Below the pieces are notes generated by a model. It had not been told where the DNA came from and ran no database searches. It saw nothing but the letters and a program-made list of their open reading frames with translations. From contig NZ_CP035300.1 in NCBI RefSeq assembly GCF_004114615.1, positions 310,001 to 374,000 on the forward strand: a DNA stretch of 64,000 nt, read 5' to 3'. Positions 17,318-25,278 of the stretch are shown here, in pieces. This DNA comes from Dyella sp. M7H15-1. Its GTDB lineage: Bacteria; Pseudomonadota; Gammaproteobacteria; Xanthomonadales; Rhodanobacteraceae. Position numbers and translations under genes: made by a program. The stretch's first letter is position 1, and each line of letters begins with the position of its first letter.

Positions 17318-18109
17318 CTACGGTTGAAATGTGCCGATAGTCAGCACAGCGGCATCGCCAAGTTGCTCTGCCAGCACCGACTTGAACTCCTTCGCGATCT
17401 TTTCGATCGTTGCTTCACGCTGCTGCCAGCGCATGGCGAACACGGGTTTGTCGTCTTTGGTGATGACGGAAAAAACCAGGCGGAACGTACGCGGGGTGAG
17501 ACCGAGATACGGTTCGCATACGAAGTTGAAGCCGGCCGGTAAGCCGTTGTCGGACTTCGCTTCGATTTCTTCCATGGTCGAGCGCGCCGACGAGACATTG
17601 GTCACGGTGGTGCTGTTTTCGGTGATGGATTTGACGGTGACCTTGCGCACGGCGGTAATGGCGCGGGCCAGCGTTGCGTCACCTTCCGCATACTCGGCGG
17701 TCAGAAATTCGTGCCAGTCTTCGAGCCATTCGGCCAGGTCTTTCTGCGTCAGCTTTTGGCCGTCGATCCGGTTGAGTGCGGAAAAGGCAGCGGTGGGCGG
17801 CAATTTGAGGGTTGCGGTGTAGTCGCCGTGGCCGGACATGTCGGATGTGCCCAGATTGAAAAAAGCGGTGGCCGCCATGTGGTCGATATCCACAAACGCA
17901 TCGGCAGGCGCGTGCGCTTTGACATAAGACACGAAGTCGGCAAGGGTGCTTGTGACGAGTTTGCCGCGGTAGCGCGAGCGACCCACCATCAAATGTTCGA
18001 GGCTCTTTACCTCGCAGCCCTGGGGAAGGATCACGGCGCGATCTTCGCCAGCCAGGCGGTTGGCGCGGGCCGCATCCACGGCGGTCTGTTGAATCAGTTG
18101 GATATCCAT
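17318..18109 (-). CDS. DUF2303 (YfdQ-like) phage protein
   Basis: The start is placed at MDIQLIQQ because AAAGGA lies ten bases before that ATG; the six upstream codons include the ribosome-binding site. The protein resembles YfdQ/DUF2303 proteins from prophages: the N-terminal VILPQGCEVKSLEHL, a HMAATAFFNLG segment and the C-terminal WQQREATIEKIAKEF region. Function is unknown; these proteins are usually encoded with early recombination or replication genes. Confidence 0.72.
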   Translation of the reverse strand: MDIQLIQQTAVDAARANRLAGEDRAVILPQGCEVKSLEHLMVGRSRYRGKLVTSTLADFVSYVKAHAPADAFVDIDHMAATAFFNLGTSDMSGHGDYTATLKLPPTAAFSALNRIDGQKLTQKDLAEWLEDWHEFLTAEYAEGDATLARAITAVRKVTVKSITENSTTVTNVSSARSTMEEIEAKSDNGLPAGFNFVCEPYLGLTPRTFRLVFSVITKDDKPVFAMRWQQREATIEKIAKEFKSVLAEQLGDAAVLTIGTFQP

Positions 18110-18123
18110 CAATGGGGTTCCTT

Positions 18124-18486
18124 TCAATGGGCCGCGTCGCTAGCGGACGGTGAGCCATGACCTTGCCGGTCGAATAATTCGGGCTGCGATTCCGGGAACA
18201 GTGAAAGCTTGCCGCGCACACCTACGTGCATGGGTGTTTCGGTGGTGTTTTCTTCCCGCGACTTGCCGTTTTTGGTGGGCTTGAGGAATTCCAGCTTGTG
18301 CTTGACCGCCACCTGATTACTGCTGGCAATCCGCTTGAATTCGAACGAGATGGTGACCTTGCCGCTCTTGCTGGTGTCGATGACGCCTTGTGCCACGTCG
18401 AACATGGCGCGTTCCATTTTTTGCGCGAACACGCCTGCGTCAAGGTCGTTGATGATGTCCACAAGGTTATTTGCTGTATTAGACAT
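18124..18486 (-). CDS. Hypothetical phage protein
   Basis: The preferred start gives MSNTANNLVDIINDLDAG, 120 residues. It has an N-terminal helix region and a beta-rich middle (GKVTISFEFKRI) reminiscent of small phage proteins that accompany DUF2303 genes. No function recognised. It overlaps the upstream gene by 8 bp. Confidence 0.6.
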   Translation of the reverse strand: MSNTANNLVDIINDLDAGVFAQKMERAMFDVAQGVIDTSKSGKVTISFEFKRIASSNQVAVKHKLEFLKPTKNGKSREENTTETPMHVGVRGKLSLFPESQPELFDRQGHGSPSASDAAH

Positions 18487-18712
18487 GATGGGTTTCCGCA
18501 TTGGCTTTTGGTGTGGGCTGGTCGTCCAGTGCTATCAGCACCAAGCGACCATCGATGACGCGGGCGCGCGGTGGCGCCACGCTCTGGTTCTCGCGCTGCC
18601 GGATCTCGGCGGCATAACGTCCGCTGTAGCGGGCCATACGTTCGGCGGGTGTCGGTGGCGTGCAGCCGTCCATGCGCCGGTGATGAGTGTGGAAAATGGG
18701 TAGGGCCATCAC
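18479..18712 (-). CDS. Small hypothetical phage protein
   Basis: The 77-residue product contains PPTPAERMARYSGRYAAEI and a central VIDGRLVLIALDD strand. It fits the tight overlap pattern of the leftward early operon (8 bp with the next gene, 4 bp with the previous gene). No family recognised. Confidence 0.5.
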   Translation of the reverse strand: MMALPIFHTHHRRMDGCTPPTPAERMARYSGRYAAEIRQRENQSVAPPRARVIDGRLVLIALDDQPTPKANAETHHV

Positions 18713-18930
18713 GTTGCTTGCTCCAGAAGAGGGCCAGCCGCAGAGGCATACACTTCAGGAGTAAGCGCATGGTGGAGAGAGGGGAGGGAGCCCTCTGCGA
18801 CTAGCGTAACCAGTGAATGGATGACATCCCACTCGCGCACGGCATCACGCATGCGTAGAATGCATTCGCGCTGCAATAGTTTTATCCGTTCGCCGGGTGG
18901 GTAGTCGTAAAGGTCACTGTAGACACTCAT
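18709..18930 (-). CDS. Small hypothetical phage protein (MSVYSDLYD)
   Basis: This 73-residue protein starts at an ATG that overlaps the previous stop as TAATG. It contains PPGERIKLLQRECILRMRDA and a leucine-rich C-terminal helix. Its first residues MSVY match those of the neighbouring gene, which may reflect a shared translation-start segment. Function unknown. Confidence 0.55.
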   Translation of the reverse strand: MSVYSDLYDYPPGERIKLLQRECILRMRDAVREWDVIHSLVTLVAEGSLPSLHHALTPEVYASAAGPLLEQAT

Positions 18931-19136
18931 TACGCAGCATCTCCGCGTGAGCGCTCGCGCACTGTGCGCCGGATGTAGGCCGTGCCGGCCGTGATGGACT
19001 CCGCGCGGCTGCGGCCATGCTCCAGGCAATCCATCGCGATGCGTTCGCCACGGCGTATCGTGTCGCGGCTGGCGCCATTCGTGGCGCGACGCACAGAGCG
19101 CCGCATAATGAATAGGTCGTAGGGATAAACGCTCAT
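18930..19136 (-). CDS. Small basic hypothetical phage protein (MSVYPYDLF)
   Basis: The 68-residue arginine-rich product (RRSVRRATNGASRDTIRRGERIA) could bind nucleic acid. It overlaps its neighbours by 1 and 4 bp and so belongs to the leftward early operon. No family recognised. Confidence 0.5.
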   Translation of the reverse strand: MSVYPYDLFIMRRSVRRATNGASRDTIRRGERIAMDCLEHGRSRAESITAGTAYIRRTVRERSRGDAA

Positions 19137-19429
19137 GATCCACTCCGAATGCGTGTAATGGCCGCCTTGCGTACCACATTGGCGGCGTGGATGCGTGCCT
19201 GGCTGAGGGCCGCGTGGCCGTTGCTGAAGGCGTAGTCGTTACCTCTCAAAAGCTGCGTGTGCGCTTCTTGGGCAGCAACGAGAACCTTGTCTGCGAAGAT
19301 CAGTTCGGCGATGGCTTCGCGGGCATTTTTGAATGTGCATTCATCGGTGATGGATGCCCTTTCACCGGCGAGGCGGCGGAAATGATCCATCACCGCCAGC
19401 ACATCTATCGTCTGCGACTGTGTGGTCAT
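19133..19429 (-). CDS. Hypothetical phage protein
   Basis: The 98-residue, mostly helical protein (AREAIAELIFADKVLVAAQ and ALSQARIHAANVVRKAAI) has no recognised family. It overlaps both neighbours by 4 bp (ATGA), which indicates translational coupling within the early operon. Confidence 0.6.
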   Translation of the reverse strand: MTTQSQTIDVLAVMDHFRRLAGERASITDECTFKNAREAIAELIFADKVLVAAQEAHTQLLRGNDYAFSNGHAALSQARIHAANVVRKAAITRIRSGS

Positions 19430-19827
19430 GCAAAGTCCTTTTCAGCGATAGAGCATGCCGCGTGCATTTGCGCCTGTTCCGGCGTGGCAGGTTCAAAGCA
19501 GGGATGCACGACACCATCATCGGTTACCACTTCCAACCGATGCAGCGAGAACAATCCACCCAGCGTCCAATCACACGGGTTGCCATCTGGCACGTTGCGC
19601 GGTCCTGGTGCGCCAGTAAAGCGGCCGACACAGGAAAACCCAAAATAGCGTGCGACTGCTGCAGGTGTTGCCCCGGCCCCGGCGGTAATCAGGTCACGTG
19701 CGGATTGCACGCATTCGCACCTTGGACAGATAAGGGCGATGTCTTCTTCAGCGACACCCTGGCCGTCCAGCAAGGAATGAAACTCGTCAAGAGAGAGGCG
19801 CTTAAGAGTGCGGGCTGGCTTAGTCAT
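19426..19827 (-). CDS. Hypothetical phage protein with CxxC motif
   Basis: The 133-residue protein has an N-terminal helix, then CPRCECVQSARDL, a probable zinc knuckle, and a conserved-looking core GFSCVGRFTGAPGPR followed by GGLFSLHRLEVV. Proteins with this core occur in prophage early regions, but I know no function for them. Overlaps both neighbours by 4 bp. Confidence 0.6.
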   Translation of the reverse strand: MTKPARTLKRLSLDEFHSLLDGQGVAEEDIALICPRCECVQSARDLITAGAGATPAAVARYFGFSCVGRFTGAPGPRNVPDGNPCDWTLGGLFSLHRLEVVTDDGVVHPCFEPATPEQAQMHAACSIAEKDFA

Positions 19828-20099
19828 ACAAACCCCCGCGCATCAATCAGCGCCATACGCAACGCATGCACATCCGACATGCGTACCACGCGTGCGTGTT
19901 CGGTGATGGGATCGTTGATGGTGTTCGCGTGTTTACCGAACAGGTCGGCGAAGGGCTCGGCAGCTTTCAGTACGGCTTGGACGGTTTGGCGGGCGCCGTT
20001 GGCGAGTGCTTCGTCTGTTTCACCCCACCAGCTTGCGGTACCGGTTTTGGCGTTGGTGTGCAGGTGGTCGAAAACGGTAATGACTTCAGGTGTGTTCAT
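19824..20099 (-). CDS. First gene of the leftward early operon, hypothetical
   Basis: The 91-residue protein (ITVFDHLHTNAKTGTASWW, later AEPFADLFGKHANTIND) is the promoter-proximal gene of the leftward operon running to the methyltransferase. The start lies 60 bp downstream of the PL promoter. No family recognised. Confidence 0.6.
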   Translation of the reverse strand: MNTPEVITVFDHLHTNAKTGTASWWGETDEALANGARQTVQAVLKAAEPFADLFGKHANTINDPITEHARVVRMSDVHALRMALIDARGFV

Positions 20100-20158
20100 G
20101 AGCGTTCCTACTGTTGGCCACGGGGTCGCTAAGTCATCTCCAGCGCGACCGCGAGCAA

Positions 20159-20200
20159 AAGTTACCTGTGAGGTATATTTGTGTCAATACCTAAAAGGTA
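20159..20200 (-). promoter_or_regulatory. Leftward early promoter PL with two repressor operators
   Basis: Two perfect operators of the form TACCT-N3-AGGTA lie at 20163-20175 (spacer GTG) and 20188-20200 (spacer AAA), centres 25 bp apart. On the minus strand a consensus -35 TTGACA (20182-20187) sits between them and, 17 bases on, a -10 TAACTT (20159-20164) overlaps the proximal operator. Repressor binding would block this promoter. The region 20100-20407 otherwise holds no gene. Confidence 0.75.
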
Positions 20201-20407
20201 AATTTATCTCGCCAAGTTGACCTGGCCATCAGCCCAACGGCTCGCCTACACGAACATGGTGTTGGCCTACACGAAGCTTGTATTGGCTCCGACATTTTGC
20301 GGTCGGTTCACATGCTAGAAACGCAATGACTTCGAGTGATCGCGAAGCATCGCAGCAGTTTTTGCGCGAAACAGTCACAACGGGGCCACCTTAAACAAGG
20401 AAGCACT

Positions 20408-21535
20408 ATGCGCGACGTACTAGCCTTCGTATGTATCTTGAGTGCCGTGGGCAGTATTGCTGCCGCACTGATAGGAGTTATCCGCCCTTCTGTTTTCGCC
20501 AAGAAGGGGGCGCCACCACCCGGACGCTTGCGGTTGCTCGGCGCTGGTGTCTCAGCGTTCGTCGGCTTTTCCATACTCGGCGGCTTTTTTATCGAAACAA
20601 CCGAGAAGGCTCAATCTGCTGGACCGCTACCTTCGCAGACGCCTACAAGTCAAAGCCTGCAGGCACAGGGGGCGTCCCATGCGTCGGACACTTCAACGCA
20701 AAAGCCGGCCGTACCCGCATACCGGCCCAATGCTGAGGCCTTGGCATTCTTGCAAGACGTCATCCGGCAAGACATCAATCAGTATGTCGCTGGCAAGAAG
20801 TCGCGCATCGACTGGAGTGAATTGTCGTCCATCCGCGCGTTCACTAGCGCTGGCGACCTGCTGGCGGAATACCATACGAATGAGGTCGCCGCCGATAACA
20901 ACTACATGGGGCAACGTATCGCTATCGCCGGGCGCATTGCTACGGTGAGCAAATCCGTGAGTGGAACGCCTTTTGTGGCAATGATTGCCGGTAATGGTGC
21001 TGTCGGTAACGGTGTTATTCGCGCCGATTTGTCTCCGATTACCGCCGCTCAAGCCGAGATGTTGAAGCGTGGTGGCACGGCAACCCTGGCTTGCATCGTT
21101 GCCGGTATGAATAAGGAAATGCTGGGAAACGAGTTGCCTGAATACCTGCATGTAGGCGAATGCCAATCGATGGACTGGATCGCGTCCGGGGTGCAGGAAA
21201 AGGCCGATAAGGCCATTGAGAGATGGTTCAAGTGGGGCGGCCACCTCGGCATCGACTACTACCCCACATCATTTCTTGGCAGGTCTGATGTGAACGATGC
21301 GGCATTGATGCGAGATGCTTACGTTATTCCAGCCGTGCTCGGAGTACCTGGCAGCTGCAGTGATGGGGCTACCCCGTCTTGCCTTAGTGCTTGGCTGCAA
21401 CAGGTGAAGCTGGTCGCAAAAGTCTCTGCCGAGAAGAAGGATCAGCTGCGCAGTGAAGCTAAGGTGGTCGCCGATTGGCTTCAACTCCCAGAGCTACCGG
21501 ATGCCATGGACGCAGTGCTCGCAGGTCAATCATGA
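20408..21535 (+). CDS. Membrane protein with OB-fold (tRNA_anti-like) domain, prophage cargo
   Basis: The start follows AAGGAAG (spacing 6) at MRDVLAFVCIL. The 375-residue protein has two transmembrane helices (about residues 2-24 and 44-62), a low-complexity linker, and a central region YHTNEVAADNNYMGQRIAIAG that matches the tRNA_anti-like OB-fold pattern. The C-terminal part is helical and unassigned. It lies in the cargo zone between the leftward operon and the repressor, so it is probably a lysogenic-conversion gene. Function unknown. Confidence 0.6.
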   Translation: MRDVLAFVCILSAVGSIAAALIGVIRPSVFAKKGAPPPGRLRLLGAGVSAFVGFSILGGFFIETTEKAQSAGPLPSQTPTSQSLQAQGASHASDTSTQKPAVPAYRPNAEALAFLQDVIRQDINQYVAGKKSRIDWSELSSIRAFTSAGDLLAEYHTNEVAADNNYMGQRIAIAGRIATVSKSVSGTPFVAMIAGNGAVGNGVIRADLSPITAAQAEMLKRGGTATLACIVAGMNKEMLGNELPEYLHVGECQSMDWIASGVQEKADKAIERWFKWGGHLGIDYYPTSFLGRSDVNDAALMRDAYVIPAVLGVPGSCSDGATPSCLSAWLQQVKLVAKVSAEKKDQLRSEAKVVADWLQLPELPDAMDAVLAGQS

Positions 21536-21662
21536 TTTTTCACGGGATGCCTGTCTGGTCTGCTTAGTTGCGGTTCGCTGATGCGTGAATTGACAAAGTT
21601 ACTATTAAAGCGCTCTGCGCAACATATGAGAATCGAACTGTTCTTTAGACGGATCACGTGTC

Positions 21663-22097
21663 ATGTTTGTTCGCATAAGTAGCGTGCACCTATGGGGACT
21701 CGCACTAGCCATTGTCTCCTATGTGAGTCCCGTCTGCGCCGATGCTCAGCAAGGCTTGGGGTCGGGCGTGCCTGGTGCCCCTGACGTAAGCGTGAACCCT
21801 AATTATCACGTCTACCGTTGGGTAAAGGATGGAATCTCTTACCTTCAGCTCAACGATCTCAAAGGGGGTGTGTTGATGGCGGTGGAGGTGGTGCAGGATC
21901 AGCTGATTGTGCTGCCGATGGGAAGTCTCCGTGCCGTGCCAAAGAATGGTCGCGCGGTGGATCAATTGGAAGAAGGCGAGCTTGTTTACGGTAACAGCGA
22001 TGCGACCATTAGCGTAAAGGGCGATACTTTTGAAGTGACCGTGGCTTGCGGAAATCCCGCAGATTGTTCAACTGCAATGATGCAGCCAAGTCCGTAA
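21663..22097 (+). CDS. Secreted hypothetical protein, prophage cargo
   Basis: The 144-residue protein starts with a clear signal peptide (hydrophobic LWGLALAIVSYVSPVC followed by ADA). The mature part is beta-rich (YHVYRWVKDGISYLQLND, LIVLPMGSL) and contains two cysteines near the C-terminus (ACGNPADC) that could form a disulfide. No family recognised. Its 3' end overlaps the convergent MASE1 gene by 30 bp. Confidence 0.6.
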   Translation: MFVRISSVHLWGLALAIVSYVSPVCADAQQGLGSGVPGAPDVSVNPNYHVYRWVKDGISYLQLNDLKGGVLMAVEVVQDQLIVLPMGSLRAVPKNGRAVDQLEEGELVYGNSDATISVKGDTFEVTVACGNPADCSTAMMQPSP

Positions 22098-23627
22098 AAT
22101 AATGCTAATGGAGCGCCGTGGTCCAGCTCTATCGTCATGTATGCGCCCGTGGAACGTTCGGACGATTGCGTCTACTTCCTCATCATCGAGGTATGTGTCT
22201 GGAAGCTCGCGTCGTTTCTCATGCCAACGCGCTGGGCGGGCACGAATGGCGAGAATCGCCGAGGCGCTATGCCTGGGCACTGACAGCCTGACAGCGATGC
22301 GTGCGGCGTTGTGGTCGCGCGCTAGGCTCACAGTAAATGAGTAGCATAGCCGGTAGATGACAAGTTGCAGGTCGCGCGGTAGAGAAGCGGCGTTTGACGA
22401 CAGCCTTGCGGCGAATGAGATATTCTCTTCAAAAAGAAGCTTTGCGAGCGGCCCGTACGTGAGTGCGCTTATGATGCCGCGCGATTCGATCATGCTCAAG
22501 TCCATCGCATCAATGGTTCGCTGAACCTCGGTTCTCTTGGTGGTTCGAAACCATCGTGCTGCCGCCGCCGCAGTTGCATGCGAAGCGCTGGACGAGTCGA
22601 ATAGACATGAAGGGTCACCGACACGGTTGTTCATACCATGTCTGTGCTGCATGTCCTTTGCAAGACGATGTGCGCGCATGTCGGCTTGAAGCAAGTTTCT
22701 GCGGGCAAGTTGCAAATAAGACCCGCTCTGCACTTGATGCAGCGTTGCTACTGTGCGAAGCCGCGTAATGATGGCGCCGAAGACGAGTAGCATTGAGCTG
22801 CAGAGGGCGAGAAGCACCTGCGACTCCAGGAGATTGAGGTCGCTTACCTGAATCAAAGTAAGGCGTAGTGCAATGTTTCCGAGCACCGTCAAGGCAACGG
22901 CGCCCACCCATCCATATCTACAGGTCATCCACACGGCAGGGACGAGCATCAGCAATCGGGCAATGTCCTGATTTTGCGCTGATTCAAGCGAGTAGTATGC
23001 GTAAATAAGCCCCGCCAGTAAGGTGATGCTGGCGGCGATCTCATGGCCGAAGCCGGCATTGATATTGCCAATGAGCTGTCTTGCGCGCCTCCTTCGTGCA
23101 AGCAGCAGCAGAAGCCCAGCAGGGGCAATGACGAGCGCGCCCATGAGGTTGCCGAGCATGAAAATGCCGTAATAGTAAATAGGGCCTTCTGGCATTCGAA
23201 CGGTACTGGCCGAATAATGGACTAGCTCCATTGCACCCACGCTGACGGCTGCATTCAAAGCCGCGGCGGCTGCCATGGCATTGAGCAATCTCAGCGTCAG
23301 CTTGGGAAGCTGCAAGTCACCCGCGAGCCAGCGAATTTTGCGTAAGGCGATAACCGGTATGAGAGTCGCTATGGGAGGCAGCGCCACCGCTGTGAAAAGC
23401 CATGCAAAGCCATACTCGTCCAGGCGGTAGCTGCGATAGTACAGGGAACCGATGAGGTCGCCAGCAATAACGAAAGGCCACATGCGTGCCGGGAGGAAAA
23501 GCATAGCGGTGAACCGCAGGCCAGCTGACAATACCCAGTGCGTAACCGATGCTTCCCGCGCGGCGATATATAAGGCGGTATAGCCGAGTATGACAAGCAC
23601 GCCCCGCAAAAATGTGATCCCTTGCAT
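22068..23627 (-). CDS. MASE1-domain membrane sensor with degenerate kinase-like C-terminus
   Basis: Residues 1-300 contain about eight hydrophobic helices in the pattern of the MASE1 sensory domain (for example LRFTAMLFLPARMWPFVIAG and YYYGIFMLGNLMGALVIAP). The cytosolic part has a segment LPRDLQLVIYRLCYSFTVS that resembles the N-box helix of sensor kinase ATPase domains, but I see no standard phosphoacceptor histidine box or glycine-rich ATP lid, so kinase activity is doubtful. It lies 33 bp behind the repressor gene on the same strand and is probably expressed in the lysogen. A GTG two codons upstream is an alternative start. Confidence 0.7.
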   Translation of the reverse strand: MQGITFLRGVLVILGYTALYIAAREASVTHWVLSAGLRFTAMLFLPARMWPFVIAGDLIGSLYYRSYRLDEYGFAWLFTAVALPPIATLIPVIALRKIRWLAGDLQLPKLTLRLLNAMAAAAALNAAVSVGAMELVHYSASTVRMPEGPIYYYGIFMLGNLMGALVIAPAGLLLLLARRRRARQLIGNINAGFGHEIAASITLLAGLIYAYYSLESAQNQDIARLLMLVPAVWMTCRYGWVGAVALTVLGNIALRLTLIQVSDLNLLESQVLLALCSSMLLVFGAIITRLRTVATLHQVQSGSYLQLARRNLLQADMRAHRLAKDMQHRHGMNNRVGDPSCLFDSSSASHATAAAAARWFRTTKRTEVQRTIDAMDLSMIESRGIISALTYGPLAKLLFEENISFAARLSSNAASLPRDLQLVIYRLCYSFTVSLARDHNAARIAVRLSVPRHSASAILAIRARPARWHEKRRELPDTYLDDEEVDAIVRTFHGRIHDDRAGPRRSISIILRTWLHHCS

Positions 23628-23660
23628 AGCCACTCACTGTACGGGGCGGCACGGGATGCT

Positions 23661-24377
23661 TTAAAACTTCCTGTAGCCTAGACGACCAATCACGCGTCCG
23701 CCGATGTGCAAATCGTTAAGGCTCTCCCCAGAGAGCACGAAATTTTCTTCGTAGGATCGGGTTCCCACAAAGCGCAGCTGTCCACCTCCCATATCCTGGA
23801 TGCGCCTGATGTGAGGAATGTCGCCAAGCTTGTACGCGTAAATGCCATCCCGTTCGAACTTGCGAACTGCCGCATTGACGAACACTAGGTCGTACTGCTC
23901 GATTTCCCCGGCCATGTTGTCTTCAGGGTTTATAAGAGCGCGAATGTCCCGAGACATCAAAGTGGGGTCGTGCTGCAAAAGTTGTAAGGGAATAGTGATG
24001 CTCCCTGTGCGTTGGGAATCGTAACCTTCGAGATAAGGTATCTGTACGTGCTGCGGAAGCGTGGTTGGCTGTTTCGTTGCAACGTACTCGGAGCTTGAGC
24101 GATCCGCTGCGGCGATGTACTCGGACTCCTGCCAATGCGGAGTATCTAGCCAGCCGGGTGGGTGGCCGAAGGCGCTATCGACTTCTCGGGCAATCTTGCT
24201 GCCGATGCGCTTTATGGGTCTTGCGCCGGCAAAGTGAGTTACCTGGGCCGGCTGCTTTTGCAGGCGGTCGGCAAACATGGCCATGCCACCGGAACGCTTG
24301 CCGGTGCCACCGGCTTCTTTATCCAGCGCCTGCACAAGAAGCCGCACATTTCGATGTCGAATGTCAAAGATATCCAT
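23661..24377 (-). CDS. CI-like repressor with S24 fold lacking the catalytic Ser and Lys
   Basis: The 238-residue protein has an N-terminal DNA-binding region (about residues 30-75) and a C-terminal S24/LexA-like domain. In the segment aligned with the usual GDSM-E motif the protein has EDNMAGEI, so the catalytic serine is N154; where the general-base lysine is expected (VKRLQ-like) it has HIRRIQ, R191. It should therefore repress but not cleave itself after RecA activation. It is divergent from the cro-like gene across operators of the TACCT-N3-AGGTA type. Confidence 0.82.
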   Translation of the reverse strand: MDIFDIRHRNVRLLVQALDKEAGGTGKRSGGMAMFADRLQKQPAQVTHFAGARPIKRIGSKIAREVDSAFGHPPGWLDTPHWQESEYIAAADRSSSEYVATKQPTTLPQHVQIPYLEGYDSQRTGSITIPLQLLQHDPTLMSRDIRALINPEDNMAGEIEQYDLVFVNAAVRKFERDGIYAYKLGDIPHIRRIQDMGGGQLRFVGTRSYEENFVLSGESLNDLHIGGRVIGRLGYRKF

Positions 24378-24397
24378 AAGGCAATTGTCCCCAGCTT

Positions 24398-24463
24398 TAC
24401 CTAAATGGTAAACGTCCGTTCAGGTAAATTACCCTTGCGATAAATATACCTCTCAGGTAAATT
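24398..24463 (+). promoter_or_regulatory. Repressor/cro intergenic operators and rightward promoter PR
   Basis: Operators TACCTAAATGGTA (24398-24410, one mismatch) and TACCTCTCAGGTA (24447-24459, perfect) flank a weaker half-matching site (24414-24426). A promoter TTGCGA (24435-24440), 17-base spacer, TAAATT (24458-24463) overlaps the last operator in the same geometry as PL. The expected transcription start falls on or next to the ATG at 24470, so the cro-like mRNA may be leaderless. Confidence 0.72.
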
Positions 24464-24469
24464 TTCGAC

Positions 24470-24751
24470 ATGGATGCCAAAACCTACTTTCTCCAAGCCG
24501 ATGGGAAGCTCTCGCGAAAGTGCGGGGAGCTGCGTCGGGTGGCCGGCCTGTGCAAGGTCACCCCGTATTACCTGTACATGGTGATCAGTGGCCACAAAAC
24601 CGCGAGCCCCGAACTCGCGGCCAACCTCGAACATGCAACCAAGGGGCAGGTGGACCGTCGTATCACCCTCCCTGACTTTCCGTGGGACCCACCTGAACAT
24701 CAAAAGGCAGGCCATGACGCTCCTGGTTCTACGTGTCAGCGGGCTGCCTAA
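24470..24751 (+). CDS. Cro/YdaS-like transcriptional regulator
   Basis: The 93-residue protein contains a helix-turn-helix (GLCKVTPYYLYMVISGHKTAS) followed by ELAANLEHATKGQVDRRITLPDF, the pattern of YdaS/Cro-type regulators that recognise a promoter opposite the repressor. It is the first gene transcribed rightward and would shift the switch to lytic growth. No ribosome-binding site is visible, in line with a leaderless transcript. Confidence 0.75.
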   Translation: MDAKTYFLQADGKLSRKCGELRRVAGLCKVTPYYLYMVISGHKTASPELAANLEHATKGQVDRRITLPDFPWDPPEHQKAGHDAPGSTCQRAA

Positions 24752-24854
24752 AGCCCCCTTAGCAATGAAGGCCAAGCTCGATTGCTTGACCTGATGTGAG
24801 CGCGCCTCGCGCGCGTACCTTTTGTGAAGCATAGAAACACCCTGGTACATCGTC

Positions 24855-25055
24855 ATGGCCTATAAAAATCGTCTTTTTCTACGTCAGCCCGAAAAGCTCT
24901 ACCTCAACGAACTCGAACGCGAGGATGGCGAGCGTGCGGCGTCGCTGGTGGGCAAGGAGTGGGGCGAACTCAAGCGTGAGCTGATCAACGATGGCGTTCG
25001 TCGCCTGCTTCGCCAGCTTGGTGAACAGATTACGGCCGCACCGTATGAGGTCTGA
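24855..25055 (+). CDS. Small hypothetical phage protein
   Basis: The 66-residue charged helical protein (MAYKNRLFLRQPEKLYLNEL ... ELKRELINDGVRRLL) has no recognised family. It overlaps the next gene by 11 bp and precedes the replication module. Confidence 0.55.
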   Translation: MAYKNRLFLRQPEKLYLNELEREDGERAASLVGKEWGELKRELINDGVRRLLRQLGEQITAAPYEV

Positions 25056-25278
25056 AGAGCCCGAATCCGACCTGATTGAGGGGCCTGTTACAGCCGATTC
25101 AGTCGGTGGCGTCGCGAATTTTGGGCGACTCGTCGGGTGCGCGGCGCTCAGTGGCTTGTCGGTACGCCAGGCCGCGGAGAAAGCGGCCGTCACCGAGTTG
25201 GCGGCGCGGGCGGGTGTGTCGTATGCGCAAGCTGAAACCCTTTTAAGGGGCCTGAAAAAGGAGCGAAACAAGACATGA
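25045..25278 (+). CDS. Small helical phage protein, possible DNA-binding
   Basis: The 77-residue protein starts MRSEEPESDLIEG and has a C-terminal helix-turn-helix-like region (SVRQAAEKAAVTELAARAG). The ATG chosen overlaps the upstream stop; a longer frame is open but would overlap that gene. It overlaps the initiator gene by 4 bp. Confidence 0.5.
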   Translation: MRSEEPESDLIEGPVTADSVGGVANFGRLVGCAALSGLSVRQAAEKAAVTELAARAGVSYAQAETLLRGLKKERNKT

